Positions 45,109 through 53,883 of a stretch of 64,000 nucleotides of DNA are shown piece after piece (positions within the stretch are counted from its first letter, which is position 1; each line of letters starts with the position of its first letter). The stretch comes from Halochromatium glycolicum (GTDB taxonomy: Bacteria > Pseudomonadota > Gammaproteobacteria > Chromatiales > Chromatiaceae), in NCBI RefSeq assembly GCF_016584085.1, contig NZ_NRSJ01000005.1, positions 62,001 to 126,000 on the forward strand. Reading direction: 5' to 3'. The notes beneath the pieces are model-generated. The model saw nothing but the letters and a program-made list of their open reading frames with translations. It was not told where the DNA came from and made no database searches. The position numbers were made by a program, and so were the translations under genes.

Positions 45109-46473
45109 TCAGCCCAGTAAACGTGCGATATCCACGTAGAACGCGAGGGTCATCAACGAGATCAGCAGCACGATCCCCACGCGCTGCCCTTGCTGCTGGA
45201 CTGCTTCGGAGAGTGGACGGCCGATCACGCCCTCGATGGCAAAATAGAGCAGGTGGCCGCCGTCAAGGACCGGAATCGGGAAGAGATTGATCAGTCCCAG
45301 GCTGACGCTGAGCAACGCGAGGAACTGGACGAATGACGCCAGCCCATAGCTTGCGGTCTGGCCGGCGGTGTCGGCGATCCCGATCGGGCTGCTGATGTTG
45401 TCGACCGATGCCGCCCCGATGAGCATCTTGCCGACGATCTGCAGCGTCAGCAGCGAGACATCGATGACACGACGCGTCGCCTCGACAGCCGCCTCGAGCG
45501 GGCCATAACGGACCCAGACTTCTTGCTCGGCCCAGAGCTCGTCCGGATAGCGCACACCGGCACCGATGCGTCCCACGCGCTCCCCGTCGGCCTCCACCGT
45601 TTCGGGCTGGATCACGAGTGTCCGCTGGGTACCATCGCGGTCGATGACCAGCTCGAGCTCCTTGCCAGGGCTCGACTGAATGGCCGACACCAGCTGCTGC
45701 CAATCATCGATCTCGACCCCGTCGATCCGCAGGACGCGGTCCCCGGTTTCGAGTCCGGCCGCGGAGGCCGGTTTGCCGTCGAGCACCTCACCGATCACCG
45801 GCGGAACGGGCGGCGAGGCGCGCTGCAGCCCGATCGCTTCGAGAAAGCCCCGACCGGGCTCGAGCTCGGCGAGCAGATTGCCGTCGAGGACGCGCTCCTG
45901 CTCGCTGCCGTCGGGCCGACGGACCCGGATCGAGAGGTCGTCATCACCCATCCCCTCGGCCAGGGTCGCCATCCATACGTCACCCCAGGTCGGCGTCGCC
46001 CGCCCGCCGACGTCCAACACCATATCACCGCTCTGAAAGCCCGCCTCAGCGGCGATGCTGGCCTGCGGCACCTCGCCGACCTCCGGTTTGAGACCGGACT
46101 GCCCCGCCATCAGCAACAGCCAGTAGATGACCAGCGCGAACAGGAAATTGGCCGCCGGACCGGCGGCCACGATCGCTGACCGTTTCCAGAGCGACTGCCG
46201 GTTGAAGGCCCATTTCAGCTCTGCATCGGCAACCGGCTCTTCCCGCTCATCGAGCATCTTGACGTAACCGCCGAGCGGGATCGCGGCGATCATATATTCG
46301 GTCGGATCGCCACGCCGACGCCAGCTCAGCAAGGGTCGGCCGAAGCCAATCGAGAAGCGCAGCACCTTGACGCCCACGCGCCGGGCCACCCAGAAATGGC
46401 CGAACTCATGGACCGTCACGAGCACAATGATCGCGACGAGAAAGGCACCAATTTTGAGGAGTAGCTCTAGCAT
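45109..46473 (-). CDS. rseP: Site-2 intramembrane protease RseP
   Basis: Cuts the anti-sigma factor RseA to release sigma-E under envelope stress. 454 residues with the zinc motif HEFGH at about 22-26, two PDZ domains in the periplasmic part (about 115-320, IGEVLDGKPASAAGLETGDRV the clearer) and the LDGGHLL metal-binding motif near 400. It lies between dxr and bamA, the usual arrangement. Confidence 0.95.
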   Translation of the reverse strand: MLELLLKIGAFLVAIIVLVTVHEFGHFWVARRVGVKVLRFSIGFGRPLLSWRRRGDPTEYMIAAIPLGGYVKMLDEREEPVADAELKWAFNRQSLWKRSAIVAAGPAANFLFALVIYWLLLMAGQSGLKPEVGEVPQASIAAEAGFQSGDMVLDVGGRATPTWGDVWMATLAEGMGDDDLSIRVRRPDGSEQERVLDGNLLAELEPGRGFLEAIGLQRASPPVPPVIGEVLDGKPASAAGLETGDRVLRIDGVEIDDWQQLVSAIQSSPGKELELVIDRDGTQRTLVIQPETVEADGERVGRIGAGVRYPDELWAEQEVWVRYGPLEAAVEATRRVIDVSLLTLQIVGKMLIGAASVDNISSPIGIADTAGQTASYGLASFVQFLALLSVSLGLINLFPIPVLDGGHLLYFAIEGVIGRPLSEAVQQQGQRVGIVLLISLMTLAFYVDIARLLG

Positions 46474-46479
46474 CAGGCT

Positions 46480-47667
46480 CTAACCGACCAGTGCGCTCAC
46501 GATTCGTTCCGCCCTCTCACGCGCTTGCACATCGACTGCCAGCACATGCTCGAGACCGGTCCCATCGACGGGCTCGGCTGGCAGCTCGTTCATTGACCGT
46601 TCGACCACGGTCGCGATCTCGGTGAACAGGATACGCCCGGCAAGGAAGGCTGCGACCGCAATCTCGTTCGCAGCATTGAGTATCACGGGACCAGTCCCGC
46701 CCTCACTGGCGGCACGGTAGGCCAAATCGAGACAGGGAAAGCGAGCCGGCGTCGGCGGCTCGAAGTCGAGTGTTGCCGTCGCGAACAGATCGAGCGGCTC
46801 GACGCCGGAGGCCATGCGTTCAGGCCAGGCCAGCGCATGGGCGATCGGCGTGCGCATATCCGGATTGCCGAGCTGCGCGAGCACCGAGCCGTCGTTGTAC
46901 TGAACAAGCGAGTGGATCACGCTCTGCGGATGGATCACGACTTGGATCTGATCCGGTGAGGTATTGAATAGCCAACAGGCCTCGATGATCTCGAGCCCCT
47001 TGTTCATCATCGTCGCCGAGTCGACCGAGATCTTGCGCCCCATCTGCCAGTTCGGATGGGCGCAGGCCTGATCTGGCGTCACCGCTGCGAGGGACTCCGG
47101 CGCCGCATGACGAAACGGCCCGCCCGAAGCCGTGAGCAGAATCCGCTCGACACCGCATTGACTGAGCCCGTCCGCGAAGGTCGGCGGCATGCATTGGAAG
47201 ATCGCATTGTGCTCACTGTCGATCGGTAGCAGCGTTGCGCCATTGGCCGTCGCAGCGCGCATCACGATGTCCCCCGCGACGACCAGCGCCTCCTTGTTCG
47301 CAAGCAGCACACGTTTGCCGGCCCGGGCTGCGGCCAGGGTCGACTGCAGGCCGGCCGCACCGACGATCGCCGCCATCACATAATCGGTCTCGGGAGCTGC
47401 CGCAACGGTCTCCAAGGCGTCGGCCCCCTCCAGTACCTCGGGCGGATTCGCCAGCCCGGAGAGCGCCTCGCGCAACGCCAACGCCGCCGCCGGATCGACC
47501 ATCACCGCATAGTCCGGTTCGAACCGCCGGCACTGTTCGGCCAGGCGCTCGACATTGCGATGCGCGCTCAACGCCACGACCCGAAACCGGTCCGGATGCC
47601 GTTCCACCACATCAAGGGTGCTGACACCGATCGAGCCGGTCGACCCAAGTACCGTAATACCGATCAT
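46480..47667 (-). CDS. dxr: 1-deoxy-D-xylulose 5-phosphate reductoisomerase
   Basis: Second step of the MEP isoprenoid pathway, supplying precursors for carotenoids, the phytyl tail of bacteriochlorophyll, quinones and undecaprenol. 395 residues. NADPH-binding [14 protein letters not shown], the substrate/metal site ([37 protein letters not shown]) and normal length. Adjacent to cdsA and rseP. Confidence 0.97.
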   Translation of the reverse strand: MIGITVLGSTGSIGVSTLDVVERHPDRFRVVALSAHRNVERLAEQCRRFEPDYAVMVDPAAALALREALSGLANPPEVLEGADALETVAAAPETDYVMAAIVGAAGLQSTLAAARAGKRVLLANKEALVVAGDIVMRAATANGATLLPIDSEHNAIFQCMPPTFADGLSQCGVERILLTASGGPFRHAAPESLAAVTPDQACAHPNWQMGRKISVDSATMMNKGLEIIEACWLFNTSPDQIQVVIHPQSVIHSLVQYNDGSVLAQLGNPDMRTPIAHALAWPERMASGVEPLDLFATATLDFEPPTPARFPCLDLAYRAASEGGTGPVILNAANEIAVAAFLAGRILFTEIATVVERSMNELPAEPVDGTGLEHVLAVDVQARERAERIVSALVG

Positions 47668-47680
47668 AAGGTTCTCCAGT

Positions 47681-48523
47681 TTAAGGTCCCCCGATCAGCC
47701 AGATCAGACCAAGCGCAAAGATTGGCGCCGCCGCCGTCGTGCTATCGATTCGATCGAGCATACCGCCATGACCGGGAAGCAAGGAGCCGGCATCCTTGAT
47801 GCCGCGTCGGCGCTTGAGCAGACTCTCGAACAGATCGCCCACGACCGACATGACCGCGGTGACCACGCAGATCAGCACCAGCAAACTGCCTTTGACCACT
47901 GGGAGGCCGAGCGCGAGCGCAAGCACCCCACCCCAGAGCGCAGCCGCGAGGATGCCGCCATAGACCCCGATCCGCGTCTTGCCCGGGCTCAAGAGTGCCG
48001 ATAGCTTAGCCCGGCCGAAGCGCCGACCGCTGAAATAGGCTGCCGTATCGGCGATCCAGATCAACAGGAGCAGACTCAGCGCGAGGAAGGGGCCATCGCC
48101 TTGGAGGCCGTGCAGATGGACCAGGGCCAGCCAAGGCGCGCTCAGCACCAGCAATCCAAGCAGAAGCAGCAGTGGCTCGGTCGGCGGCGCCGGCTCGATG
48201 CGGTGGATCAAGCCTAGACGCACCAGAAGCGCAAGCCACCAGAGCGCCGCGCAGGCGAGCAGGAAGGCATCGAGCCCGCGCGGTGCAGCATCCCAAAGCA
48301 GCAGGAGGCAGATGAGGGTGCTCAGCACATAACCAGCGCGCGCCAGCGCCGAATCGAAGCCGGCCAAACCGGACCATTCCCAGGCCGCTAGCCCCACGAA
48401 CAGGGCCATCAGCCCCGCGAACCAGGCAGTCGGCAGCATCAGCACGGCCGCGATCACCAGCGGGGCGAGCAAGCCAGCCGTGAGCATCCGTGCCCGGAGG
48501 CCTTGAACCTGCACCCGCGTCAC
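47681..48523 (-). CDS. cdsA: Phosphatidate cytidylyltransferase CdsA
   Basis: Makes CDP-diacylglycerol for all phospholipids. 280 residues with about eight membrane helices and the signature near the C-terminus [19 protein letters not shown]; the preceding LSPGKT motif continues RIG rather than the commoner WEG. GTG 48523 with GGAGG 8 nt upstream is chosen, 4 nt after the uppS stop; the frame is open upstream (ATG 48538). Confidence 0.94.
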   Translation of the reverse strand: MTRVQVQGLRARMLTAGLLAPLVIAAVLMLPTAWFAGLMALFVGLAAWEWSGLAGFDSALARAGYVLSTLICLLLLWDAAPRGLDAFLLACAALWWLALLVRLGLIHRIEPAPPTEPLLLLLGLLVLSAPWLALVHLHGLQGDGPFLALSLLLLIWIADTAAYFSGRRFGRAKLSALLSPGKTRIGVYGGILAAALWGGVLALALGLPVVKGSLLVLICVVTAVMSVVGDLFESLLKRRRGIKDAGSLLPGHGGMLDRIDSTTAAAPIFALGLIWLIGGP

Positions 48524-48527
48524 GGAA

Positions 48528-49304
48528 TCAGCCTCCATAGACCTCGGCCAGCTCGGTGATCTGCTCGCCGGTACGCCCGAAGCGACGCTGACGGCGCCCG
48601 AAGTCCTTGAGCGCAGCCACGAAGGCGTCGGCATCGAACTCGGGCCACATCAGGTCCGAGAAGTAGAGCTCCGCATAAGCGCATTGCCAAAGGAGAAAGT
48701 TGCTGACTCGCTTCTCGCCGCCGGTGCGGATGAAGAGATCGGGCTCCGGAAAGCCGCCGGTGCAGAGTCGCGACGCGATCGCGGTCTCATCGATGTCCTC
48801 GGGGCGCAGACGCCCCTCAGCGACGTCCCGGGAAAGCGACTGAACCGACTGCACGATGTCCCAACGCCCGCCATAGTTGGCCGCGATCTGCAGCAGCAGC
48901 GCCTTGCCGTCCTGCGTCGCCGCTTCGGCCTCGGCCATCTGGCGTTGGAGCCTGTGCGAAAACGCAGAGAGCTCACCGATGAAACGTAGCCGGACATCGT
49001 GCTCGACTAACCGTTTCACCTCGACCCTCAGCGTATTCATGAAGAGCTCGAGGAGGGTATTGACCTCGGAACGGGGCCGGCGCCAATTCTCACTGCTGAA
49101 GGCAAAGAGTGTGAGCACCTCAACGCCGCTGCGCAGACCTTGCTCGACGACCGCACGGACGCTCTTTGCACCCGCTCGGTGACCCTGGGTACGGGGCAGC
49201 CCGCGCTGCCGAGCCCAGCGCCCGTTGCCGTCCATGATGATGGCGACATGCGCCGGAACCCTGAACTGGGTACCGTCTTGGTCAGGCTCTGGCAACGCGA
49301 TCAT
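48528..49304 (-). CDS. uppS: Undecaprenyl diphosphate synthase
   Basis: A cis-prenyltransferase of 258 residues that makes the C55 lipid carrier for peptidoglycan and O-antigen. AIIMDGNGRWARQRG holds the catalytic aspartate; LTLFAFSSENWRRP and the later SDLMWPEFD are family signatures. ATG 49304 gives the usual length; the frame runs up to 49337. Confidence 0.95.
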   Translation of the reverse strand: MIALPEPDQDGTQFRVPAHVAIIMDGNGRWARQRGLPRTQGHRAGAKSVRAVVEQGLRSGVEVLTLFAFSSENWRRPRSEVNTLLELFMNTLRVEVKRLVEHDVRLRFIGELSAFSHRLQRQMAEAEAATQDGKALLLQIAANYGGRWDIVQSVQSLSRDVAEGRLRPEDIDETAIASRLCTGGFPEPDLFIRTGGEKRVSNFLLWQCAYAELYFSDLMWPEFDADAFVAALKDFGRRQRRFGRTGEQITELAEVYGG

Positions 49305-49354
49305 CCAGCTTCGGAGAGGGCTTGCAGACTTCCGCAAACGCGATCAAACCGCAC

Positions 49355-49912
49355 TCAAATCGCCATCAGATCCTGTTCTTTCTCCTCGAGGATTTGGTCG
49401 ACCTCTTTGACGAATTGGTCGGTCAGCTTCTGCACGATCTCCTGACCACGCCGCTCGTCGTCCTCGGAAATCAGCTTCTCCTTGACCAGTTCCTTGAGCT
49501 CGTGATTCGCGTCTCGGCGGATATTCCGAACGGCAACCCGTGCCTGCTCGGCCTCTTGTCGAGCGATACGCTGGAGATCGCGACGGCGCTCCTCGGTCAG
49601 CGCCGGCATCGGAACCCGGATCACGGTGCCGGCGCTATTGGGATTCACGCCGAGATCCGACTGAAGGATCGCCTTCTCAACGGCCTGGACCATGTTCCGT
49701 TCCCAAGGCGTCACGGTTAGGGTGCGCGCATCCTCGACCGCGATGCTCGCGACCTGATTGATCGGCACCTCCGAGCCATAGTAGCTCACGCGCAGGTGAT
49801 CGAGCAGCGACGGATGAGCGCGCCCGGTGCGGATCTTCGCCAGCTCGTGGCGCAGCGCCTCGGCGCTCTTCGACATCCGTTCAGCCGCGTCTTTCTTGAT
49901 ATCGTCAATCAT
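49355..49912 (-). CDS. frr: Ribosome recycling factor
   Basis: 185 residues, full length. Splits post-termination ribosomes with [31 protein letters not shown] and the C-terminal helix bundle are characteristic. ATG overlaps the pyrH stop by 4 nt (ATGA), so translation is coupled. Confidence 0.97.
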   Translation of the reverse strand: MIDDIKKDAAERMSKSAEALRHELAKIRTGRAHPSLLDHLRVSYYGSEVPINQVASIAVEDARTLTVTPWERNMVQAVEKAILQSDLGVNPNSAGTVIRVPMPALTEERRRDLQRIARQEAEQARVAVRNIRRDANHELKELVKEKLISEDDERRGQEIVQKLTDQFVKEVDQILEEKEQDLMAI

Positions 49913-50640
49913 GGTTCATTTCCAGTGACCACCAGCGAGCCAATGTCTTCACCCGCCGCCACTCGGGTCAGCGCGCCGGCCTCGTAGATATTCAGGATTC
50001 GCAACGGGATACCATTGTCTCGGCACAGCACGATGGCGGTCGTGTCCATCACCTTCAGACGCTCGGCGATCGCCTGATCATAGGTCAGACGCTTATAGAA
50101 CCTTGCCGAGGGATTGGTCACCGGATCATCGGAAAAGACGCCGTCAACCTTGGTGGCCTTCACCAGGAGCTCAGCGCCGATCTCGACCGCTCGCAGACTC
50201 GCCGCCGAGTCGGTCGTAAAGAACGGATTGCCGGTGCCTGCCGCGAAGATAGTAACCCGTCCTTTGTCGAGATGCCTCAACGCGCGGCGGCGGATGTAAT
50301 CCTCACAGACCTGATTGATCTTGAGTGCAGACATCACGCGGGTCGGGACTGACCGCCGCTCGAGCGCATCCTGCATCGCAAGCGCATTCATCACCGTCGC
50401 CAGCATCCCCATGTGATCGCCAGTGACCCGGTCCATCCCGTCCGACGCGAGCGCCGCGCCGCGAAAGATGTTCCCCCCGCCGATGACGAGCGCAACCTGG
50501 ACGCCGCACCTTGAGACATCGCCGACATCATCGGCAAGCCGGCCGAGCAGCTGCGGATCGATACCACAGGGCTCGTCGCCAAGCAGGGCCTCCCCACTGA
50601 GCTTGAGCAGGATGCGGCGATAGTGGGGAGTCTGCGACAA
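49909..50640 (-). CDS. pyrH: UMP kinase
   Basis: Phosphorylates UMP in pyrimidine synthesis. 243 residues with [19 protein letters not shown] and the acceptor-site stretch [13 protein letters not shown] typical of bacterial PyrH. TTG 50640 is the start, with AGGACGG close upstream. Between tsf and frr as in most bacteria. Confidence 0.97.
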   Translation of the reverse strand: MSQTPHYRRILLKLSGEALLGDEPCGIDPQLLGRLADDVGDVSRCGVQVALVIGGGNIFRGAALASDGMDRVTGDHMGMLATVMNALAMQDALERRSVPTRVMSALKINQVCEDYIRRRALRHLDKGRVTIFAAGTGNPFFTTDSAASLRAVEIGAELLVKATKVDGVFSDDPVTNPSARFYKRLTYDQAIAERLKVMDTTAIVLCRDNGIPLRILNIYEAGALTRVAAGEDIGSLVVTGNEP

Positions 50641-50772
50641 GGAACCGTCCTGTTAAAAGCGTAACGCGCGACTGGATGCTGTCAACGACCCGGCGACTGA
50701 CGGCTCGGCCTCCGCGCACCGGCGCCGAGCAGACGACAACGGCGCCTGAGCGGCCGTTGCCGCCGAAGAGAG

Positions 50773-51666
50773 CTAGGTCTCGACCTGGCCCGCCTGCGCC
50801 TTGACCTCGTCGGCAAAGTTCTCGACCTTCTTCTCGATCCCCTCGCCAACCTCCATACGGATGAACCGCTTCACCTCGGCACCTTGCGACTTGAGCAGGT
50901 CGCCCACGCGGGTATCCGGGTCCTTAACGAAGGCCTGACCGAGCAATGTAACCTCCTCGAGGTACTTGCGCATCCGGCCCTCCGTGATTTTATCGATGAT
51001 GTTTGCCGGCTTGCCACTCTCGAGCGCCTGAGCCTTGAAGATCTCGCGCTCTTGCTCCAGGGCATCGGCCGGCACATCCTCGGCGGCGATACAAAGGGGG
51101 TTCGACGCGGCGATATGCATCGCGATGTCGCGGCCGAGGGTCTCGTCGCCCCCGACCAACTCGACCAGCACACCGATCCGAACGCCGTGGCGATAGGTAT
51201 GGAAGCGGCCCTCAGGCGCATCCAGGCGATGTACCCGACGGACAGCGACGTTTTCCCCGATCTTCGCGATCAAGGCCTGCCGGGCCTCCTCGACGGTCTC
51301 GCCGGCGCCGCCCGCCAACGGCTGCGCAGCCAACGCCCCCTCTTCATCGATCGCGCGCTCGAGCGCGGTATCGGCGACCGCTGCGGCAAAGCCGGCGAAG
51401 TTCTCATCCTTGGCCACGAAGTCGGTCTCGCTATTGACCTCGACCATCAGGGCGGCATTGCCGTCATCGGCGACGCGGAGCTCGACGACGCCATCGGCGG
51501 CCACGCGGCCAGCCTTCTTTGCGGCCTTGGCCTGTCCGGACTTGCGCATCGCCTCGATGGCCGCGTCGATGTCCCCATCGGTCTCGAGCAACGCCTTTTT
51601 GCACTCCATCATCCCTGCGCCAGTGCGCTCGCGCAGCTCCTTGACCAGTGCGGCTGAAATCGCCAT
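50773..51666 (-). CDS. tsf: Elongation factor Ts
   Basis: Guanine-nucleotide exchange factor for EF-Tu. 297 residues with the N-terminal [20 protein letters not shown] and the [10 protein letters not shown] core motif. It follows rpsB by 62 nt and shares its transcript in related bacteria. A GCTCGGC/GCCGAGC inverted repeat at 50703-50731 lies between it and pyrH, without a T-run. Confidence 0.97.
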   Translation of the reverse strand: MAISAALVKELRERTGAGMMECKKALLETDGDIDAAIEAMRKSGQAKAAKKAGRVAADGVVELRVADDGNAALMVEVNSETDFVAKDENFAGFAAAVADTALERAIDEEGALAAQPLAGGAGETVEEARQALIAKIGENVAVRRVHRLDAPEGRFHTYRHGVRIGVLVELVGGDETLGRDIAMHIAASNPLCIAAEDVPADALEQEREIFKAQALESGKPANIIDKITEGRMRKYLEEVTLLGQAFVKDPDTRVGDLLKSQGAEVKRFIRMEVGEGIEKKVENFADEVKAQAGQVET

Positions 51667-51728
51667 GAATGACTCCAGTATGCGGTTGTTAACGAATTGA
51701 ATGGATGTTCTTTAGCCCTCAGAGCCAA

Positions 51729-52475
51729 TTACACAGCGCTTTCTGCCGGTTCCGCGTCCTCGGGCATATCCCGGCCGCCGGCCATCGCCGCTGCCGTCTG
51801 CCGACCATCGAGGATCGCCGACGCCGCACCTTCGATGTACAGCCGGACAGCCCGGATCGCATCATCGTTGCCCGGTATGACGTAGTCGACGCGACTCGGG
51901 TCATTGTTGGTATCAACGACACCAACGACCGGCACGCCGAGCTTGTTGGCCTCATTGACGGCGATCTTCTCATGGCCGACATCGATCACGAACAACGCGT
52001 CCGGCAGCCCGCCCATATTCTTGATCCCGCCCAAGCTGAGCTCGAGCTTGTCGAGCTCACGCCGCAGGGTGAGCTGCTCCTTCTTACCGAAGCGCTCGAT
52101 ACTGCCGTCCTCGAACATGGATTCGAGCTCCTTGAGGCGAGCGATCGACTGCTTGACGGTCTTGAAATTGGTCAGCATCCCACCGAGCCAACGGTGGTTG
52201 ACGTAGGGCATATTGCACCGCGTGGCTTCCTCGCGGATCGCATCCTGTGCAGCGCGCTTGGTGCCAACGAACAGGATCTTGCCCCCGTTTGCGGCAAGCT
52301 TGCCCAAGTAGCTCATCGCCTCTTGGTAGAGCGGCAGGGTGCGCTCGAGGTTGACGATATGGATCTTATTGCGCTGACCGAAGATGTACGCAGCCATCTT
52401 CGGATTCCAATACCGGGTCTGATGGCCGAAATGGACACCGGCCTGCAGCATCTGCCGCATCGAAACGTCAGTCAT
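51729..52475 (-). CDS. rpsB: 30S ribosomal protein S2
   Basis: 248 residues, full length, with [19 protein letters not shown] and [13 protein letters not shown]. First gene of the rpsB-tsf-pyrH-frr run. Its promoter is predicted at 52920-52948, which would give a leader of over 400 nt. Confidence 0.97.
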   Translation of the reverse strand: MTDVSMRQMLQAGVHFGHQTRYWNPKMAAYIFGQRNKIHIVNLERTLPLYQEAMSYLGKLAANGGKILFVGTKRAAQDAIREEATRCNMPYVNHRWLGGMLTNFKTVKQSIARLKELESMFEDGSIERFGKKEQLTLRRELDKLELSLGGIKNMGGLPDALFVIDVGHEKIAVNEANKLGVPVVGVVDTNNDPSRVDYVIPGNDDAIRAVRLYIEGAASAILDGRQTAAAMAGGRDMPEDAEPAESAV

Positions 52476-52919
52476 CTTAGATTCTCTCTATGATTCGGGT
52501 TGGGCCTCCACGCACCCCATGATGCAACCCGTATCCGGGCACCCGGCATCATGTGTCGGCACGTGTGCGGCATGTCATTGCGCACGAGATCGCGCTGGAT
52601 GGCCTTTCATTCCGTCGAGCGGTTTCCAGACAAGCGGAACCGACCGCCAAAACCATCTATCCAGTCGCAAGCAAGCGCAGCCCTGCCGAAGATGCGCGGC
52701 GCGCAGTCCCCTGACAGGGCTTCCAGAATCGGCGCAAAATGAGGCACAGCGAGCCTTCGGGCCTCGCATCAGCCGTCGACCTGGTGCGTCGGCCGCAGCC
52801 TGGGCCCACCGAATCGCAGCCACTGTGCCGCGAATGGCTCAACGACGAGCCAGACCGCGTCTGGTTTGCCTGCAGGCGCGCCTGGCACCAATAGTCTGGT
52901 TTGCCCGACTTCGCCGCGT
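52476..52919 (-). promoter_or_regulatory. Putative long rpsB leader
   Basis: If the promoter at 52920-52948 is right, about 435 nt precede the rpsB start. Many bacteria autoregulate rpsB-tsf through S2 binding to a leader RNA. The 12-mer GTCTGGTTTGCC occurs twice (52859-52870, 52894-52905). I found no gene here; the plus-strand open frame that runs into map is not supported. Confidence 0.35.
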
Positions 52920-52948
52920 TTTATACCATGGGGGGTTAGCTGCGGCAA
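52920..52948 (-). promoter_or_regulatory. Predicted sigma-70 promoter of rpsB
   Basis: On the minus strand TTGCCG (52948-52943), 17 nt, then TATAAA (52925-52920). The expected start is near 52912. It is the best sigma-70 match in the map-rpsB divergent region. Confidence 0.6.
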
Positions 52949-53043
52949 TCCGTCGAGCCGCGCGCGATGCTTGTCCTGGCCAGACCGACACCCAAATCAA
53001 GGAACTTCAGTCAACGTTACCGAGGACGTCCGGATTCTGCCCC

Positions 53044-53883
53044 ATGAGTGTTTCAATCAAGAGCGCCGACGAGATTGAGAAGATGCGGGTCGCCGGGCGG
53101 CTTGCAGCATCAGTGCTGGACATGATCGGAGCACATGTGGTGCCGGGCGTGACGACCGACGAGCTCGACCGGATCTGTCACGCCTTCATCGTCGATGAGC
53201 TCGATGCGATCCCGGCCCCATTGAACTACCGCGGCTTCCCACGTTCGATCTGCACCTCGGTGAACAATCAGGTCTGTCACGGCATACCGGGGAACAAGCG
53301 TCTCAAGAAGGGCGATATCGTCAACATCGACATCACCATCATCAAGGATGGGTATCACGGCGATACGAGCAAGATGTTCTATGTCGGCGAACCCTCGGTC
53401 CTGGCCCGACGACTGGTCACCATCACGCAGCAGGCGATGCGCGTCGGGATTGCCCAGGCGCGCCCGGACGCAACTCTCGGCGATATTGGTCACGCGATCC
53501 AGACCTTCGTCGAACACCACCGCTTCTCGGTGGTCCGGGAATACTGCGGCCATGGCATCGGTCGCGAGTTCCATGAAGAGCCGCAGGTCTTGCACTACGG
53601 CAAGCCCGGCGACGGGCTCCGACTGCAGCCGGGTATGTGCTTCACGATCGAACCGATGGTTAACGCCGGGAAGCGGTTCGTCAAGCTGCTGCCCGATGGC
53701 TGGACAGTCGTCACCAAGGACCGCGCCCTGTCGGCGCAGTGGGAGCACACGATCCTGATCACCGAGGACGGACACGAGATCCTGACACTCCGTGACGAGG
53801 AACGTCAGGAACTCGCACCGCCCGAGGATAACGAGACCGCGCGCGCCGGCGTCGAGACCGGTTTGCGCGCCAGCGTAGGGTGA
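53044..53883 (+). CDS. map: Methionine aminopeptidase type I
   Basis: Removes the initiator methionine. 279 residues with metal ligands in DITIIKDGYHGDTSKMF, GHGIGREFHEEP and the C-terminal TIEPM and WEHTILIT motifs. The C-terminus is some 20 residues longer than in E. coli. Divergent from rpsB, as in E. coli, and overlapping glnD by 4 nt. Confidence 0.96.
   Translation: MSVSIKSADEIEKMRVAGRLAASVLDMIGAHVVPGVTTDELDRICHAFIVDELDAIPAPLNYRGFPRSICTSVNNQVCHGIPGNKRLKKGDIVNIDITIIKDGYHGDTSKMFYVGEPSVLARRLVTITQQAMRVGIAQARPDATLGDIGHAIQTFVEHHRFSVVREYCGHGIGREFHEEPQVLHYGKPGDGLRLQPGMCFTIEPMVNAGKRFVKLLPDGWTVVTKDRALSAQWEHTILITEDGHEILTLRDEERQELAPPEDNETARAGVETGLRASVG

Noticed and set aside
52519-53043. N-terminal extension of methionine aminopeptidase, or a separate upstream gene
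   Set aside because: The upstream open part has Cys/Arg/Pro-rich composition unlike any aminopeptidase extension. ATG 53044 gives the standard start, and the region contains the rpsB promoter on the other strand.
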